Under the pieces are notes generated by a model. That model worked only from the letters and a program-made list of their open reading frames with translations. It was not told the DNA's origin and ran no database searches. From positions 1 to 64,000 of the forward strand of contig JAEWGX010000085.1 in the NCBI GenBank assembly GCA_023388075.1: a stretch of DNA of 64,000 bases, in the 5' to 3' direction. Of the stretch, positions 33,596 to 45,831 are shown one piece after another. This DNA is from Pseudomonadota bacterium (GTDB taxonomy: Bacteria; Pseudomonadota; Gammaproteobacteria; Burkholderiales; Burkholderiaceae_E). The position numbers were made by a program, and so were the translations under genes. Position 1 is the stretch's first letter. Each line of letters starts with the position of its first letter.

Positions 33596-35389
33596 TCAGT
33601 GGTTGTCGCGCGGCAAGCCCTTCGTCTCGGCGACCCGCTGGTACTTGATCGCGAAGTCCAGGCATGCACCGGTCTGCAACTGCCCGACCGTCATGCGCTG
33701 CAGCTCCTGCCACGGGGTCTGGCTCTCCAGCACCGACGGCTTCCACGCCTTGCGGCGCCGCGCCAGCTCGTCGTCCGGGATCAGGATGTCGGCGGTGCGC
33801 TTGCCGAGATCGATGCGCACGCGGTCGCCGGTCTGCAGCAGCGCGAGGCCACCGCCCACGGCCGACTCCGGCGATGCGTTCAGGATCGAAGGGCTGCCGG
33901 AGGTGCCGGACTGGCGGCCGTCGCCGATGCAGGGAAGCATGGTGATGCCCTGCTTGACCAGCGCGTCGGGCGGCAGCATGTTCACCACCTCCGCCGCACC
34001 CGGATAGCCGATCGGACCGACTCCGCGGATGAACAGCATGCAATCGGCGTCGATCTCGAGCGAAGGGTCGTTGATGCGGTGGTGGTAGTCCTCCGGACCT
34101 TCGAACACGATCGCCCGGCCCTCGAAGGCACCGGGGTCCTTCGGGTTCTCCAGGTAGCGTGCGCGGAACTCCGGCGAGATCACCGAGGTCTTCATGACCG
34201 CCGACTCGAACAGGTTGCCGGACAGCACGGCGAAGCCGGCCTCGTGCAGCATCGGTTCGCCGTAGGGCTTGATGACGCGGCGATCGGTGGCTGCGGTGTT
34301 CTCGTAGTTCTCGCCGACGCTGCGGCCGTTGACGGTGAGCGCGTCGGCGTGGAGCTTGCCGGCCTTCAACAGCTCGTGCATCACCGCGGGAACGCCGCCG
34401 GCACGGTGAAACTCCTCGCCGAGGTACTCGCCCGCGGGCATCACGTTGCAGAGCAGCGGGATGTCGTAGCCCACGCGGTCCCACTCGCGGATGTCGAGCT
34501 CCACGCCGGCGTGCCGGGCGATCGCGGTGACGTGCGGCGGGCAGTTGGTGGAGGCGCCCAGCGCGCTGGCCGCGACGATCGCGTTCTCGAAGGCGGCCCG
34601 CGTGAGGATCTTCGACGGCCGCAGGTCCTCGTTCACCATCTCGACGATGCGCCGGCCGGTGAAGTAGGCCATCTGCGGCCGCTCGCGATACGGCGCCGGA
34701 ATGGAGGCGCAGCCCGGCAGCGACATGCCGAGGGCTTCGGCCACGCTGTTCATGGACAGCGCGGTGCCCATGGTGTTGCAGTGGCCGACCGACGGCGCGG
34801 CCGCGGCCACCATCTCAAGGAACTCGGCGTAGTCGATCCGGCCCGCCGCGAGCTCCTGGCGCGCGAACCAGACGACCGTGCCCGAGCCGGCGAGCCCGCC
34901 GCCGTAATAGCCATTCAGCATCGGCCCGCCCGACAGGACGATCGCGGGGATGTCGACCGTGGCCGCGCCCATGATCATCGCCGGCGTGGTCTTGTCGCAG
35001 CCGGTGGTGAGCACCACCCCGTCCATGTAGTAGCCGTACAGGCATTCCACCAGGCTCAGGTAGGCAAGGTTCCGATCGAGCGCCGCGGTGGGGCGCTTGC
35101 CGGTCTCCTGGATCGGGTGGACCGGGAACTCGATCGGGATGCCGCCGGCATCACGGATGCCGTCGCGCACGCGCTGCGCGAGCTCGAGGTGATGCCGGTT
35201 GCACGGCGACAGGTCGCTACCGGTCTGCGCGATGCCGATCACCGGACGGTTGCTGCGATGCAGCTCGTCGAGTGTCAAGCCGAAGTTCATCTGGCGCTCG
35301 AGGTAGAGCGCGGTCATGCCGGGATTGTCGGGATTGTCGAACCAGGCGCGGGATCGCAAGGTTCGCTTGGGCTTGGTGTCGCTGGTCAT
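33596..35389 (-). CDS. Sugar-acid dehydratase, IlvD/EDD family (xylonate/arabinonate dehydratase-like)
   Basis: A 597-residue IlvD/EDD-family dehydratase. The Fe-S cluster cysteines lie in SPCNRHH, TTGCDKTTPA and VGHCNTMGTA. The start SRAWFDNPDNPGMTALYLER and the very end (LPRDNH) match, as I recall, Caulobacter xylonate dehydratase XylD and L-arabinonate dehydratases rather than dihydroxy-acid dehydratase. It should convert an aldonic acid to the 2-keto-3-deoxy acid in the cytoplasm. The ATG at 35389 is used. It follows the E1 gene by 53 bases on the same strand, so they may share a message. The sugar acid is not determined. Confidence 0.85.
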   Translation of the reverse strand: MTSDTKPKRTLRSRAWFDNPDNPGMTALYLERQMNFGLTLDELHRSNRPVIGIAQTGSDLSPCNRHHLELAQRVRDGIRDAGGIPIEFPVHPIQETGKRPTAALDRNLAYLSLVECLYGYYMDGVVLTTGCDKTTPAMIMGAATVDIPAIVLSGGPMLNGYYGGGLAGSGTVVWFARQELAAGRIDYAEFLEMVAAAAPSVGHCNTMGTALSMNSVAEALGMSLPGCASIPAPYRERPQMAYFTGRRIVEMVNEDLRPSKILTRAAFENAIVAASALGASTNCPPHVTAIARHAGVELDIREWDRVGYDIPLLCNVMPAGEYLGEEFHRAGGVPAVMHELLKAGKLHADALTVNGRSVGENYENTAATDRRVIKPYGEPMLHEAGFAVLSGNLFESAVMKTSVISPEFRARYLENPKDPGAFEGRAIVFEGPEDYHHRINDPSLEIDADCMLFIRGVGPIGYPGAAEVVNMLPPDALVKQGITMLPCIGDGRQSGTSGSPSILNASPESAVGGGLALLQTGDRVRIDLGKRTADILIPDDELARRRKAWKPSVLESQTPWQELQRMTVGQLQTGACLDFAIKYQRVAETKGLPRDNH

Positions 35390-35442
35390 GTCGGAGCGGT
35401 CGAAAGGGTTCGCGCGGCCGGAGGGACGCACAGTGCGGCAGT

Positions 35443-38286
<2,844 letters not shown>

Positions 38287-38340
38287 GGCGGTACGGGAAA
38301 GGAACGCTTCATCCCGATTATCGGCCGGTTCCCCGCTCAT

Positions 38341-38389
38341 GAAATGCCGAAGTGCGCGAGAATGGCTGTTCCGCCGGCACGAAATGCCG
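38341..38389. repeat. Two direct copies of GAAATGCCG between the E1 and Lrp genes
   Basis: The nine-base sequence GAAATGCCG occurs at 38341-38349 and again at 38381-38389. The copies start 40 bases apart, close to four helical turns. They sit in the divergent promoter region, where an Lrp octamer would bind several sites on one face of the DNA. This is a pattern only, and the second copy lies 26 bases before the Lrp start. Confidence 0.4.
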
Positions 38390-38414
38390 CCACTGGCTCC
38401 AGCACGAGCACGAC

Positions 38415-38891
38415 ATGCCGAGTCAACCGATAGATCTGGATACGACCGATCTCAAGATCCTCGCCGCCCTGCAGCGCGACGCCTCCCTCACCAACGTCGA
38501 GCTGGCCCGGCGGGTGCACCTCTCGCCGTCGCCCTGCCTCGCCCGGGTCAAGGCGCTGCGCCGCGCCGGCGTCATCCGGCGCTTCGTGGCGCTGGTGGAC
38601 CCGGAGGCGGTCGGCCTCGGCGTGTCGGTCTTCATCTCGATCAGCCTGCGCGAGCAGAACACCGCCGCGCTCGCGGTCTTCGAGCGGCACATCGAGGCCT
38701 GCGACGAGGTCATGGAGTGCTACCTCATGACCGGGGACGCGGACTACCTGCTGCGGGTGGTGGTGCCGGACATCCGCGCGCTGGAGCGGCTGGTGCTGGA
38801 CCGCCTCTCTCCGATTCCCGGCGTGGAAAAGATCCGCTCGAGCTTCACGCTGAAGCAGGTGCGCTACAAGACCGAGCTGCCCCTGCCCTAG
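38415..38891 (+). CDS. Lrp/AsnC-family transcriptional regulator (MdeR-like context)
   Basis: A 158-residue Lrp-type protein. The helix-turn-helix spans roughly residues 20-50 (TNVELARRVHLSPSPCLARVK). It is followed by the RAM effector domain, with GLGVSVFISISL and ECYLMTGDADYLLRVVV. It would sense an amino acid and control the divergent E1 gene; in the analogous Pseudomonas locus the ligand is linked to methionine. The ATG at 38415 gives a standard N-terminus. About 220 bases of apparently empty sequence follow before pilB. Confidence 0.88.
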   Translation: MPSQPIDLDTTDLKILAALQRDASLTNVELARRVHLSPSPCLARVKALRRAGVIRRFVALVDPEAVGLGVSVFISISLREQNTAALAVFERHIEACDEVMECYLMTGDADYLLRVVVPDIRALERLVLDRLSPIPGVEKIRSSFTLKQVRYKTELPLP

Positions 38892-39110
38892 AGACTGTCC
38901 CGGGCCGCCTCCCTGCCAGCCGCGCCCGCCAATGCGTCGGCCGGCCGCGGACGGACCCGCGGCGGGCCGCCCGCCACCAGTGGGATCTCGCGACGCACGC
39001 CGCCGTTCATAGCCGCGGGCCGCCCGTTCGGCCGGCGCATTCGCGCCACCCCATGCCGGCGCGCACGGAACCGTTCAAACTCCATCCGCGAACAAGCGTC
39101 GAGGATATCC

Positions 39111-40859
39111 GTGTCCGTCAACACCGCGCATCCGACCAGGCCGGAGCGAACAGAGAAGGGGGAGCCCGTCGTGCTGCCGGGGCTCGCGCGTGCGCTCGTG
39201 CAGCATCAGATGCTGCGCATCGACCAGGCGCTGGCCATCCACCAGAAGGCCCAGGCAGCCGAGCACGAGAGCTTCGTCGACGAGCTGGTGGCGAGCAACG
39301 CCATCGCTTCGGCCAAGCTCGCCCGGTTCCTCTCCGAGACCTTCGGCATGCCGCTGATGGACGTGCAGGCGCTCGATGTCTCGATCCTGCCGACCGAGCT
39401 GATCGACCGCAAGCTGCTGGCCGAGACCCGGATCGTGCCGCTGGTCAAGCGCGGCAACCGGCTCTCGGTGCTGCTGTCGGATCCGACCGACCACGCCGCG
39501 ATCGACCGGGTCAAGTTCCAGCAACAGGCCTCGATCGATGCGGTCGTGGTCGAGCACGACAAGCTGCGCAAGCTGCTCGACAAGCTGGGCCAGAGCGCCG
39601 CCGACAAGCTCTCCGACATGGTCGGCGACGCGCTCGACATCGAGATGACCGGCGACGAGGCCGGGCCGGTGGTCGAGGACAGCTCCGAGGTCGACGACGC
39701 GCCGGTCGTCAAGTTCCTGCAGAAGGTGCTGATGGACGCGATCCAGGCCGGCGCCTCGGACATCCACTTCGAGCCCTACGAGAAGTTCTACCGCATCCGG
39801 CTGCGGATCGACGGCGAGCTGCGCGAGTTCGCCCAGCCGCCGCTCGCGATCAAGGAGAAGCTCGCCTCGCGGATCAAGGTGATCTCGCGCCTCGACATCT
39901 CCGAGAAGCGGGTGCCGCAGGACGGCCGGATGAAGCTGGTGATCTCCAGCAACCGCGCCATCGACTTCCGGGTCTCCACCCTGCCGACGCTCTTCGGCGA
40001 GAAGATCGTCATGCGGATCCTTGACCCCTCCTCGGCGCGCCTGGGCATCGACGCCCTCGGCTACGAGCCGGAGCAGAAGGCGGTCCTGCTCGATGCGATC
40101 TCGCGGCCGTACGGGATGGTGCTCGTCACCGGCCCTACCGGCTCCGGCAAGACGGTGTCGCTCTACACCTGCCTCAACATCCTGAACCAGCCGGGCGTCA
40201 ACATCGCCACGGCCGAGGATCCGTCGGAGATCAACCTGCCGGGCATCAACCAGGTCAACGTCAACGACAAGGCCGGCCTCACGTTCGCCGCCGCGCTGAA
40301 GTCGTTCCTGCGGCAGGATCCGGACATCATCATGGTGGGCGAGATCCGCGACCTCGAGACCGCCGACATCGCGATCAAGGCGGCCCAGACCGGCCACATG
40401 GTCATGTCGACGCTGCACACCAACGATGCGCCGACCACGCTGACCCGCCTGATGAACATGGGTGTCGCGCCGTTCAACATCGCCTCGTCGGTGATCCTCA
40501 TCACCGCGCAGCGGCTGGTCAGGCGCCTGTGCACCTGCAAGGACGAGGGCCCGCTCGACGAGGACGCGCTGCTGGCCGCCGGCTTCAGCGAGGAGGATGT
40601 CGACGGAAGCTGGAAGCCGATGCGCCCGGTGGGCTGCGAGCGCTGCAACGGCTCGGGCTTCAAGGGCCGCGTCGGCATTTACCAGGTGATGCCGAACACC
40701 GAGGAGATCCAGCGGATCATCCTCGCGAGCGGCAACGCGATGGAGATCGCCGCCCAGGCCCGCAAGGAAGGCGTGAAGGACCTGCGCGAATCCGGCCTGC
40801 TCAAGGCCAAGCAGGGACTCACCACCATCGAGGAAGTCCTCGGTGCGACGAACGAGTAG
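39111..40859 (+). CDS. pilB: Type IV pilus assembly ATPase PilB
   Basis: A 582-residue secretion ATPase with the N-terminal MshEN domain (ASAKLARFLSETFGMPLMD). The core ATPase follows: Walker A GPTGSGKT, an Asp box (DPDIIMVGEIRD), a His box (HMVMSTLHTNDAP) and the tetracysteine zinc site CTC...CERC. It powers pilus extension at the inner membrane. The start is a GTG with GAGGA six bases upstream. It is followed by pilC and pilD in the same direction. Normal length and motifs. Confidence 0.95.
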   Translation: MSVNTAHPTRPERTEKGEPVVLPGLARALVQHQMLRIDQALAIHQKAQAAEHESFVDELVASNAIASAKLARFLSETFGMPLMDVQALDVSILPTELIDRKLLAETRIVPLVKRGNRLSVLLSDPTDHAAIDRVKFQQQASIDAVVVEHDKLRKLLDKLGQSAADKLSDMVGDALDIEMTGDEAGPVVEDSSEVDDAPVVKFLQKVLMDAIQAGASDIHFEPYEKFYRIRLRIDGELREFAQPPLAIKEKLASRIKVISRLDISEKRVPQDGRMKLVISSNRAIDFRVSTLPTLFGEKIVMRILDPSSARLGIDALGYEPEQKAVLLDAISRPYGMVLVTGPTGSGKTVSLYTCLNILNQPGVNIATAEDPSEINLPGINQVNVNDKAGLTFAAALKSFLRQDPDIIMVGEIRDLETADIAIKAAQTGHMVMSTLHTNDAPTTLTRLMNMGVAPFNIASSVILITAQRLVRRLCTCKDEGPLDEDALLAAGFSEEDVDGSWKPMRPVGCERCNGSGFKGRVGIYQVMPNTEEIQRIILASGNAMEIAAQARKEGVKDLRESGLLKAKQGLTTIEEVLGATNE

Positions 40860-40900
40860 GGCCTGTGAGCCACAGGTCGCCATGTTGACTGGAGCCGCTG

Positions 40901-42136
40901 ATGGTCGCCAAAGCACTTCCCCCGAGCGCTAAACACAAGGTCAAGGAGTCCACCTACGCGTGGGAAGGGCGGGACCGCGCCGGCAAGACCCTTCGCGGCG
41001 AGACGCGGGCAAGCGGAGAGACCATCGTCATCAGCGCCCTGCGCCGCCAGGGCATCGTGGTCACCAAGATCAAGAAGCAGCGCTACAAGGCGCGCCGCGG
41101 CAAGATCAAGGACAGCGACATCGCCCTGTTCACGCGCCAACTCGCCACCATGATGAAGGCCGGCGTGCCGCTGCTGCAGGCCTTCGACATCGTGGCCAAG
41201 GGCACGGACAACGGCGCGGTGGCGAAGCTCTTCACCGACATCAAGGGCGACGTCGAGACCGGCACGTCGCTGTCGCGCGCCTTCCGAAAGTACCCGCTCT
41301 ATTTCGACAGCCTCTACTGCAACCTGGTGGGCGCGGGCGAGCAGGCCGGCATCCTCGACGACCTGCTGGACCGGCTGGCCGTCTACAAGGAGAAGATGCA
41401 GGCCATCAAGGGCAAGATCAAGTCGGCCCTCTTCTACCCCATCTCGGTGCTGGTGGTCGCGTTCGTGGTGGTCGCGGTCATCATGCTGTTCGTCGTCCCG
41501 GCCTTCAAGAGCGTGTTCTCCAGCTTCGGCGCGGACCTGCCCGGTCCGACCCTGATGGTGATGGCGATCTCCGACGTGTTCGTGGAGTACTGGTACCTGA
41601 TCTTCGGCGGCATCGGCCTCACCTTCTACTTCTTCATGCAGGCCTGGCGGCGCTCGCCTCGCATGCAGATGGTGATGGACCGGATGCTGCTCCGGCTGCC
41701 GATCTTCGGGCCGGTGATGAAGAAGGCGACGGTGGCGCGGTGGCTGCGCACGCTCTCCACCATGTTCGCCGCCGGCGTTCCGCTGGTCGAGGCGCTGGAC
41801 TCGGTGGGCGGCGCCTCCGGCAACCACGTCTACCTGATGGCGACCAAGAAGATACAGCAGGAGGTGTCCACCGGCACCAACCTCACGGTTTCGATGCAGA
41901 ATGCGAACGTGTTCCCCAACATGGTCCTGCAGATGGCCGCGATCGGCGAGGAATCGGGCTCGCTCGATTCCATGCTCGGCAAGGCCGCGGACATCTACGA
42001 GCGCGAAGTGGACGACGCCGTCGAGAGCCTGTCCTCGCTGATGGAGCCCCTCATCATGGTGGTGCTGGGCACGCTGATCGGCGGCCTGGTGGTCGCCATG
42101 TACCTGCCGATCTTCAAGCTCGGCCAGGTCGTCTAG
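40901..42136 (+). CDS. pilC: Type IV pilus inner-membrane platform protein PilC
   Basis: A 411-residue GspF/PilC protein. Two copies of the T2SSF domain contain LFTRQLATMMKAGVPLLQAF and VARWLRTLSTMFAAGVPLVEAL; the second ends in a hydrophobic helix (LMEPLIMVVLGTLIGG). It forms the rotor platform for PilB and pilin assembly. The ATG lies 41 bases after the pilB stop. Nothing unusual. Confidence 0.95.
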   Translation: MVAKALPPSAKHKVKESTYAWEGRDRAGKTLRGETRASGETIVISALRRQGIVVTKIKKQRYKARRGKIKDSDIALFTRQLATMMKAGVPLLQAFDIVAKGTDNGAVAKLFTDIKGDVETGTSLSRAFRKYPLYFDSLYCNLVGAGEQAGILDDLLDRLAVYKEKMQAIKGKIKSALFYPISVLVVAFVVVAVIMLFVVPAFKSVFSSFGADLPGPTLMVMAISDVFVEYWYLIFGGIGLTFYFFMQAWRRSPRMQMVMDRMLLRLPIFGPVMKKATVARWLRTLSTMFAAGVPLVEALDSVGGASGNHVYLMATKKIQQEVSTGTNLTVSMQNANVFPNMVLQMAAIGEESGSLDSMLGKAADIYEREVDDAVESLSSLMEPLIMVVLGTLIGGLVVAMYLPIFKLGQVV

Positions 42137-42155
42137 ACGCGACGCGGGAGGTGGC

Positions 42156-43058
42156 TTGAGCGGCGTCGCGGAGCATTTCTGGGTGACACCCGGGCTCACT
42201 CTCGCCTGCGCCGCCGTCTTCGGGCTGCTGGTCGGCAGCTTCCTCAATGTCGTCATCCACCGCCTGCCGCGCATGATGCAGGCCCAGTGGGAGGCGGAGG
42301 CCGAGGAGATCGCGGCACAGCGCGCGGTCGAGCCGGCACCGGCGGGCCACCCCGCGCCATCGCCCGCGCTGCCGACGGAGCCCTTCAACCTGGTGGTGCC
42401 GCGATCGCGTTGCCCGCATTGCGGACACCAGATCAGCGCGCTGGAGAACATTCCGGTGCTTTCGTGGCTCGTGCTGCGCGGCCGCTGCTCGGCCTGCAGC
42501 GCGCCGATCTCGCCGCGCTATCCCCTGGTGGAGCTCGCCGCCGGCCTGCTCTGCTTCGCCGCGATCTGGCGCTACGGCCTCACGCTGCCGGGGGTGGCGG
42601 CCGCAGGGCTCTGCCTCGCGCTGCTCGCGCTGGCATTCATCGACTTCGACACCCAGTTGCTGCCCGACAGCATCACCCTGCCGTTGCTGTGGGTCGGCCT
42701 GCTGCTCAATCTCGACGGCGGCTTCGTGCCGCTGCGGGACGCGGTGATCGGCGCCGCGGCGGGCTATCTCCTGCTCTGGAGCATCTACTGGGCCTTCCGG
42801 CTGCTGACCGGCAAGGAAGGCATGGGCTATGGCGACTTCAAGCTGCTCGCCGCGCTCGGCGCCTGGTTCGGCTGGCAGGCCATTCCCGCCATCATCCTGC
42901 TCGCGTCCGTGGTCGGCGCGCTGGTCGGCATCGGGCTCATGATGTTCTCGCGCCACGGCCGCGACGTACCCATCCCCTTCGGCCCCTATCTCGCCGGCGC
43001 GGGCATGCTCGCCCTCTTCTTCGGCGAGCCCCTGATGGCCCTGTACGGCCTGGGGTAG
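42156..43058 (+). CDS. pilD: Prepilin peptidase / N-methyltransferase PilD
   Basis: A 300-residue polytopic protein. An N-terminal zinc-finger-like module carries two CxxC pairs (PHCGH and CSAC). The aspartic peptidase active sites lie in AFIDFDTQLLPD and GYGDFKLLA (the GxGD-type Asp). It cleaves and methylates type IV pilins at the inner membrane. The start is a TTG at 42156, with GGGAGGTGG directly upstream and no ATG nearby. It follows pilC by 19 bases. Confidence 0.93.
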   Translation: MSGVAEHFWVTPGLTLACAAVFGLLVGSFLNVVIHRLPRMMQAQWEAEAEEIAAQRAVEPAPAGHPAPSPALPTEPFNLVVPRSRCPHCGHQISALENIPVLSWLVLRGRCSACSAPISPRYPLVELAAGLLCFAAIWRYGLTLPGVAAAGLCLALLALAFIDFDTQLLPDSITLPLLWVGLLLNLDGGFVPLRDAVIGAAAGYLLLWSIYWAFRLLTGKEGMGYGDFKLLAALGAWFGWQAIPAIILLASVVGALVGIGLMMFSRHGRDVPIPFGPYLAGAGMLALFFGEPLMALYGLG

Positions 43059-43144
43059 CCAACCGCCGGAGGGCGGAGGCTTCGCTTCCTGCCCGCGGCC
43101 GCCCACGCTTCGGCCGTGGCGGCTTCGATGAGACAATCGAGCGC

Positions 43145-43861
43145 ATGAGTGCCGCAGCCAAGCCGCAGCTCGCGCCCGCACCGACGCAGGCATCCGGGGC
43201 GACGCCGCCTGTCTACCGTGTCGCGTTGACCGGCGGGATCGGCAGCGGCAAGAGCACGGTCGCGGACCGGTTCGTCGCGCGCGGCGCCGTCCTCGTCGAT
43301 ACCGATGCCATCGCGCACACGCTGACCGCGCCAGGCGGCACGGCCATTCCCGTGATTCGGCAGCGCTTCGGCGACGGCATGATCACCGCGGATGGACGGC
43401 TCGACCGGGCGGCGATGCGCGAGCTCGCCTTCGCCGACCCGACTGCGCGCAAGGCGCTCGAGGCGATCCTGCATCCGATGATCCGCGCCGAGACGCAACG
43501 ACAGGTGCAGGCGGCGGCCGAGGCCGGGGCCGAGTACGTGATCCTGGCCATCCCGCTGCTGGTCGAGTCGGGCGACTGGCACGGGCGTGTCGAGCGGGTC
43601 GCCGTGGTGGACTGCCCGAGGGAAACGCAGATCTCGCGCGTGATGACGCGCTCGTCGCTCTCGCGGGAGGAGGTGGAAGCGATCCTGCGCGCGCAGGCGA
43701 GCCGCGAGGCTCGGCTCGCGGTGGCCGATGACGTGATCGACAACGGGGGCGAGCTCGCCGCGCTCGACCCGCAGATCGATGCGCTGCACCGGGAATACGT
43801 CGCTCGCGCTCGCGCCGCGCGCCACGGCGGACAAGTCGGGCGCTCGGGCCCGCTTCCCTAG
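43145..43861 (+). CDS. coaE: Dephospho-CoA kinase CoaE
   Basis: A 238-residue P-loop kinase with the Walker A GGIGSGKST and the substrate motifs DTDAIAHTL and LVESG. It phosphorylates dephospho-CoA to CoA, the last step of CoA synthesis. The ATG at 43145 adds ~23 residues before the standard fold start; shorter versions are possible. It lies in the usual pilD-coaE-zapD order. Confidence 0.93.
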   Translation: MSAAAKPQLAPAPTQASGATPPVYRVALTGGIGSGKSTVADRFVARGAVLVDTDAIAHTLTAPGGTAIPVIRQRFGDGMITADGRLDRAAMRELAFADPTARKALEAILHPMIRAETQRQVQAAAEAGAEYVILAIPLLVESGDWHGRVERVAVVDCPRETQISRVMTRSSLSREEVEAILRAQASREARLAVADDVIDNGGELAALDPQIDALHREYVARARAARHGGQVGRSGPLP

Positions 43862-43897
43862 GTTTATCATAGGCCGATCCATCGTCCACGTGCCCTG

Positions 43898-44653
43898 ATG
43901 ATCACCTACGCACATCCGTTCAACGAGAGGATCCGCACGCTGCTCCGGCTAGAGGAGCTGTTCCGGCGCTTCGAGCGCTTCGCGGCCCGGACCGACGCAC
44001 TGGACCATCACATCGCGCTCACGACGCTGTTCGAGATCCTGGAGGTCTCGTCGCGCGCGGACGTGAAGTCGGACCTGCTCCAGGAGCTGGAGCGCCAGCG
44101 CCAGACGCTCACCGCCTTCAAGGACAACCCCAGCGTCTCGCTCGATGCCCTGCAGCACATCCTCTCGGAGATCGAGGAGGCGTCGGGCATGCTGCAGGCG
44201 GCACCGGCGAAGACCGGCAATCACCTGCGCGACAACGAATGGCTGATGAGCGTGCGCAGCCGCTCCATCATCCCCGGCTGCAGCTTCCAGGTGGACCTGC
44301 CCTACTACTACGCCTGGCAGCAGGGCAGCGCGGAGGGCCGGCAGCGCGACATCTTCGAGTGGGCGCAGCCCTTCAGGCCGCTGCACGACTGCCTCAACAT
44401 CGTGCTGCGGCTGCTGCGGGAATCCGCCCAGCGCAGCAAGGTCTCCACCCAGGCCGGCAGCTACCAGCAGCAGCTCGGCGGCAAGACCTACCACCTGGCG
44501 CAGATCCGCATCGACGAGAAGGTCGGCGCGGTGCCGGAATTCTCCGCCAACAAGTACATGCTCTGGATCCGCTTCGGAAGGCTCGACAAGGACTTCAAGA
44601 CGAGGCCGTTCGAGGGCAACGTGGATTTCGAGCTGAGCTTGTGCAACCTGTAG
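43898..44653 (+). CDS. zapD: Cell division protein ZapD
   Basis: A 251-residue ZapD (DUF1342) protein that bundles FtsZ protofilaments at the division ring. The sequence is recognised by YAHPFNERIRTLLRLEELF, CSFQVDLPYYYAWQQ and ANKYMLWIRFGRLD. The start ATG lies 36 bases after coaE, and its 3' end overlaps yacG by 13 bases, so the two are linked. Standard length. Confidence 0.93.
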   Translation: MITYAHPFNERIRTLLRLEELFRRFERFAARTDALDHHIALTTLFEILEVSSRADVKSDLLQELERQRQTLTAFKDNPSVSLDALQHILSEIEEASGMLQAAPAKTGNHLRDNEWLMSVRSRSIIPGCSFQVDLPYYYAWQQGSAEGRQRDIFEWAQPFRPLHDCLNIVLRLLRESAQRSKVSTQAGSYQQQLGGKTYHLAQIRIDEKVGAVPEFSANKYMLWIRFGRLDKDFKTRPFEGNVDFELSLCNL

Positions 44654-44865
44654 CACCCCCCGAAGGCCCGGTCGTCAACTGCCCGCAATGCGGCGAGCCG
44701 GTCGTCTATGACCCGGCGAACCGTTGGCGCCCGTTCTGCTCGCAGCGCTGCAAGATGATCGATCTCGGCGCCTGGGCGAGCGACGGCTACGTCATCCCGG
44801 GCAAGCCGATGGAGGCCGACGACGATCTCGTCGATCCACAGACCGGCGAGCCGACAGCCTCCTAG
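44641..44865 (+). CDS. yacG: DNA gyrase inhibitor / zinc protein YacG
   Basis: A 74-residue protein with the four-cysteine zinc fold CPQC...CSQRC and the conserved RPFCSQRCKMIDLG. E. coli YacG binds GyrB and inhibits gyrase. The GTG at 44641 overlaps the zapD end by 13 bases, as often in this operon, and no ATG start is available nearby. It is convergent with the mutT gene, 6 bases apart. Confidence 0.88.
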   Translation: MQPVAPPEGPVVNCPQCGEPVVYDPANRWRPFCSQRCKMIDLGAWASDGYVIPGKPMEADDDLVDPQTGEPTAS

Positions 44866-44871
44866 TACGCC

Positions 44872-45831
44872 CTAGGCCGACCAGGCCGCCCGTTGCATCG
44901 CGATGCCGTGGGCGCCGCGGCGCAGCGCCTGCTCGAGATCGCCAGGGCCCAGGCCGCCCAGCCCGTACACCGGCAGCGGCGTCGCCGCGATCGCCGAGCC
45001 GAAGCGCTCCCAGCCGAGCACGGCCGCGCCCGGATGGCTTGCGGTCGCCTGCACCGGGCCGAAGACGGCCAGGTCGGCACCGAGCGCGCCCGCCCGCGCG
45101 AGGTCTTCCTCGTCATGGCAGGAGGCAGCGACCAGCGGCAACGAAGGTCGATCCGCCCGCGCGGCGAGATCCCGGCCGGTCAGGTGCACCCCGCCACCCG
45201 TGCGGTCACCGGCGATCGCCCAGTAGCGGGCATCGTGGCGGCTGCTCACCAGGAGTCGAATGCGGGCGGACCGCGCGAGCTCCACCACCTGGCTGAAGAG
45301 GCGATCGAACTCGGCTGGCGCCAGCGCCGGCTCGCGAAGCTGCAGCAGCCCGAAAGGCGCCGGTGACAGCGCGAGCCGCTCGGCGAGCCGCGCGAGGAAC
45401 CGGTCGCTGCCGAGCGCTCCGGCATCGCTGAGCGCGTAGACCTGGGGCAGCGACAGCCACGCGATCGGCGCGAGCGCGGCGGGCAGCAGCGGCCCGACGT
45501 CGATGGACGCCCCGGGGCGCCACACCAGGGCCTGGCCTTCGCGCGACGCGACTTCGCCTTCCCAGCGCACGACACGACGGAAATGCAGCCGCACGTGGGC
45601 ATGCTCGTAGACGTGCTCGCGCACCACCCAGGGCCGCGACTCGACCACGCGGATGCCCAGCTCCTCCTCGAGCTCGCGGGCGAGCGCCGCGGCGGCATCC
45701 TCGCCCGGCTCGAACTTGCCGCCCGGGAACTCCCACCAGCCCTCGTACGGCTTGCCGGGCAGGCGCTGGGCGACGAGCACGCGCCCGTCGTCGCGGAACA
45801 CCACGCCGACCGCGACGTCGGTGACCGGCAT
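44872..45831 (-). CDS. MutT-type NUDIX hydrolase fused to thiamine-phosphate-synthase-like domain
   Basis: A 319-residue fusion. Residues 1-130 form a MutT-like NUDIX domain with the complete box GGKFEPGEDAAAALAREL followed by EEELG, which hydrolyses oxidised nucleotides such as 8-oxo-dGTP. Residues 135-319 resemble thiamine-phosphate synthase (ThiE/TenI) with HLTGRDLAA and VFGPVQATASHPG. This MutT-ThiE-like arrangement is known in proteobacteria. The second domain may be non-catalytic. The start ATG overlaps the stop of the upstream ATPase gene by one base (TGATG). Confidence 0.85.
   Translation of the reverse strand: MPVTDVAVGVVFRDDGRVLVAQRLPGKPYEGWWEFPGGKFEPGEDAAAALARELEEELGIRVVESRPWVVREHVYEHAHVRLHFRRVVRWEGEVASREGQALVWRPGASIDVGPLLPAALAPIAWLSLPQVYALSDAGALGSDRFLARLAERLALSPAPFGLLQLREPALAPAEFDRLFSQVVELARSARIRLLVSSRHDARYWAIAGDRTGGGVHLTGRDLAARADRPSLPLVAASCHDEEDLARAGALGADLAVFGPVQATASHPGAAVLGWERFGSAIAATPLPVYGLGGLGPGDLEQALRRGAHGIAMQRAAWSA

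Noticed and set aside
44866..44880. CCTAG-like inverted repeat between yacG and mutT
   Set aside because: Too short and lying partly in coding ends to be called a terminator.
44872..45831. MutT-ThiE fusion as a new enzyme combination
   Set aside because: This arrangement is already known in proteobacteria.
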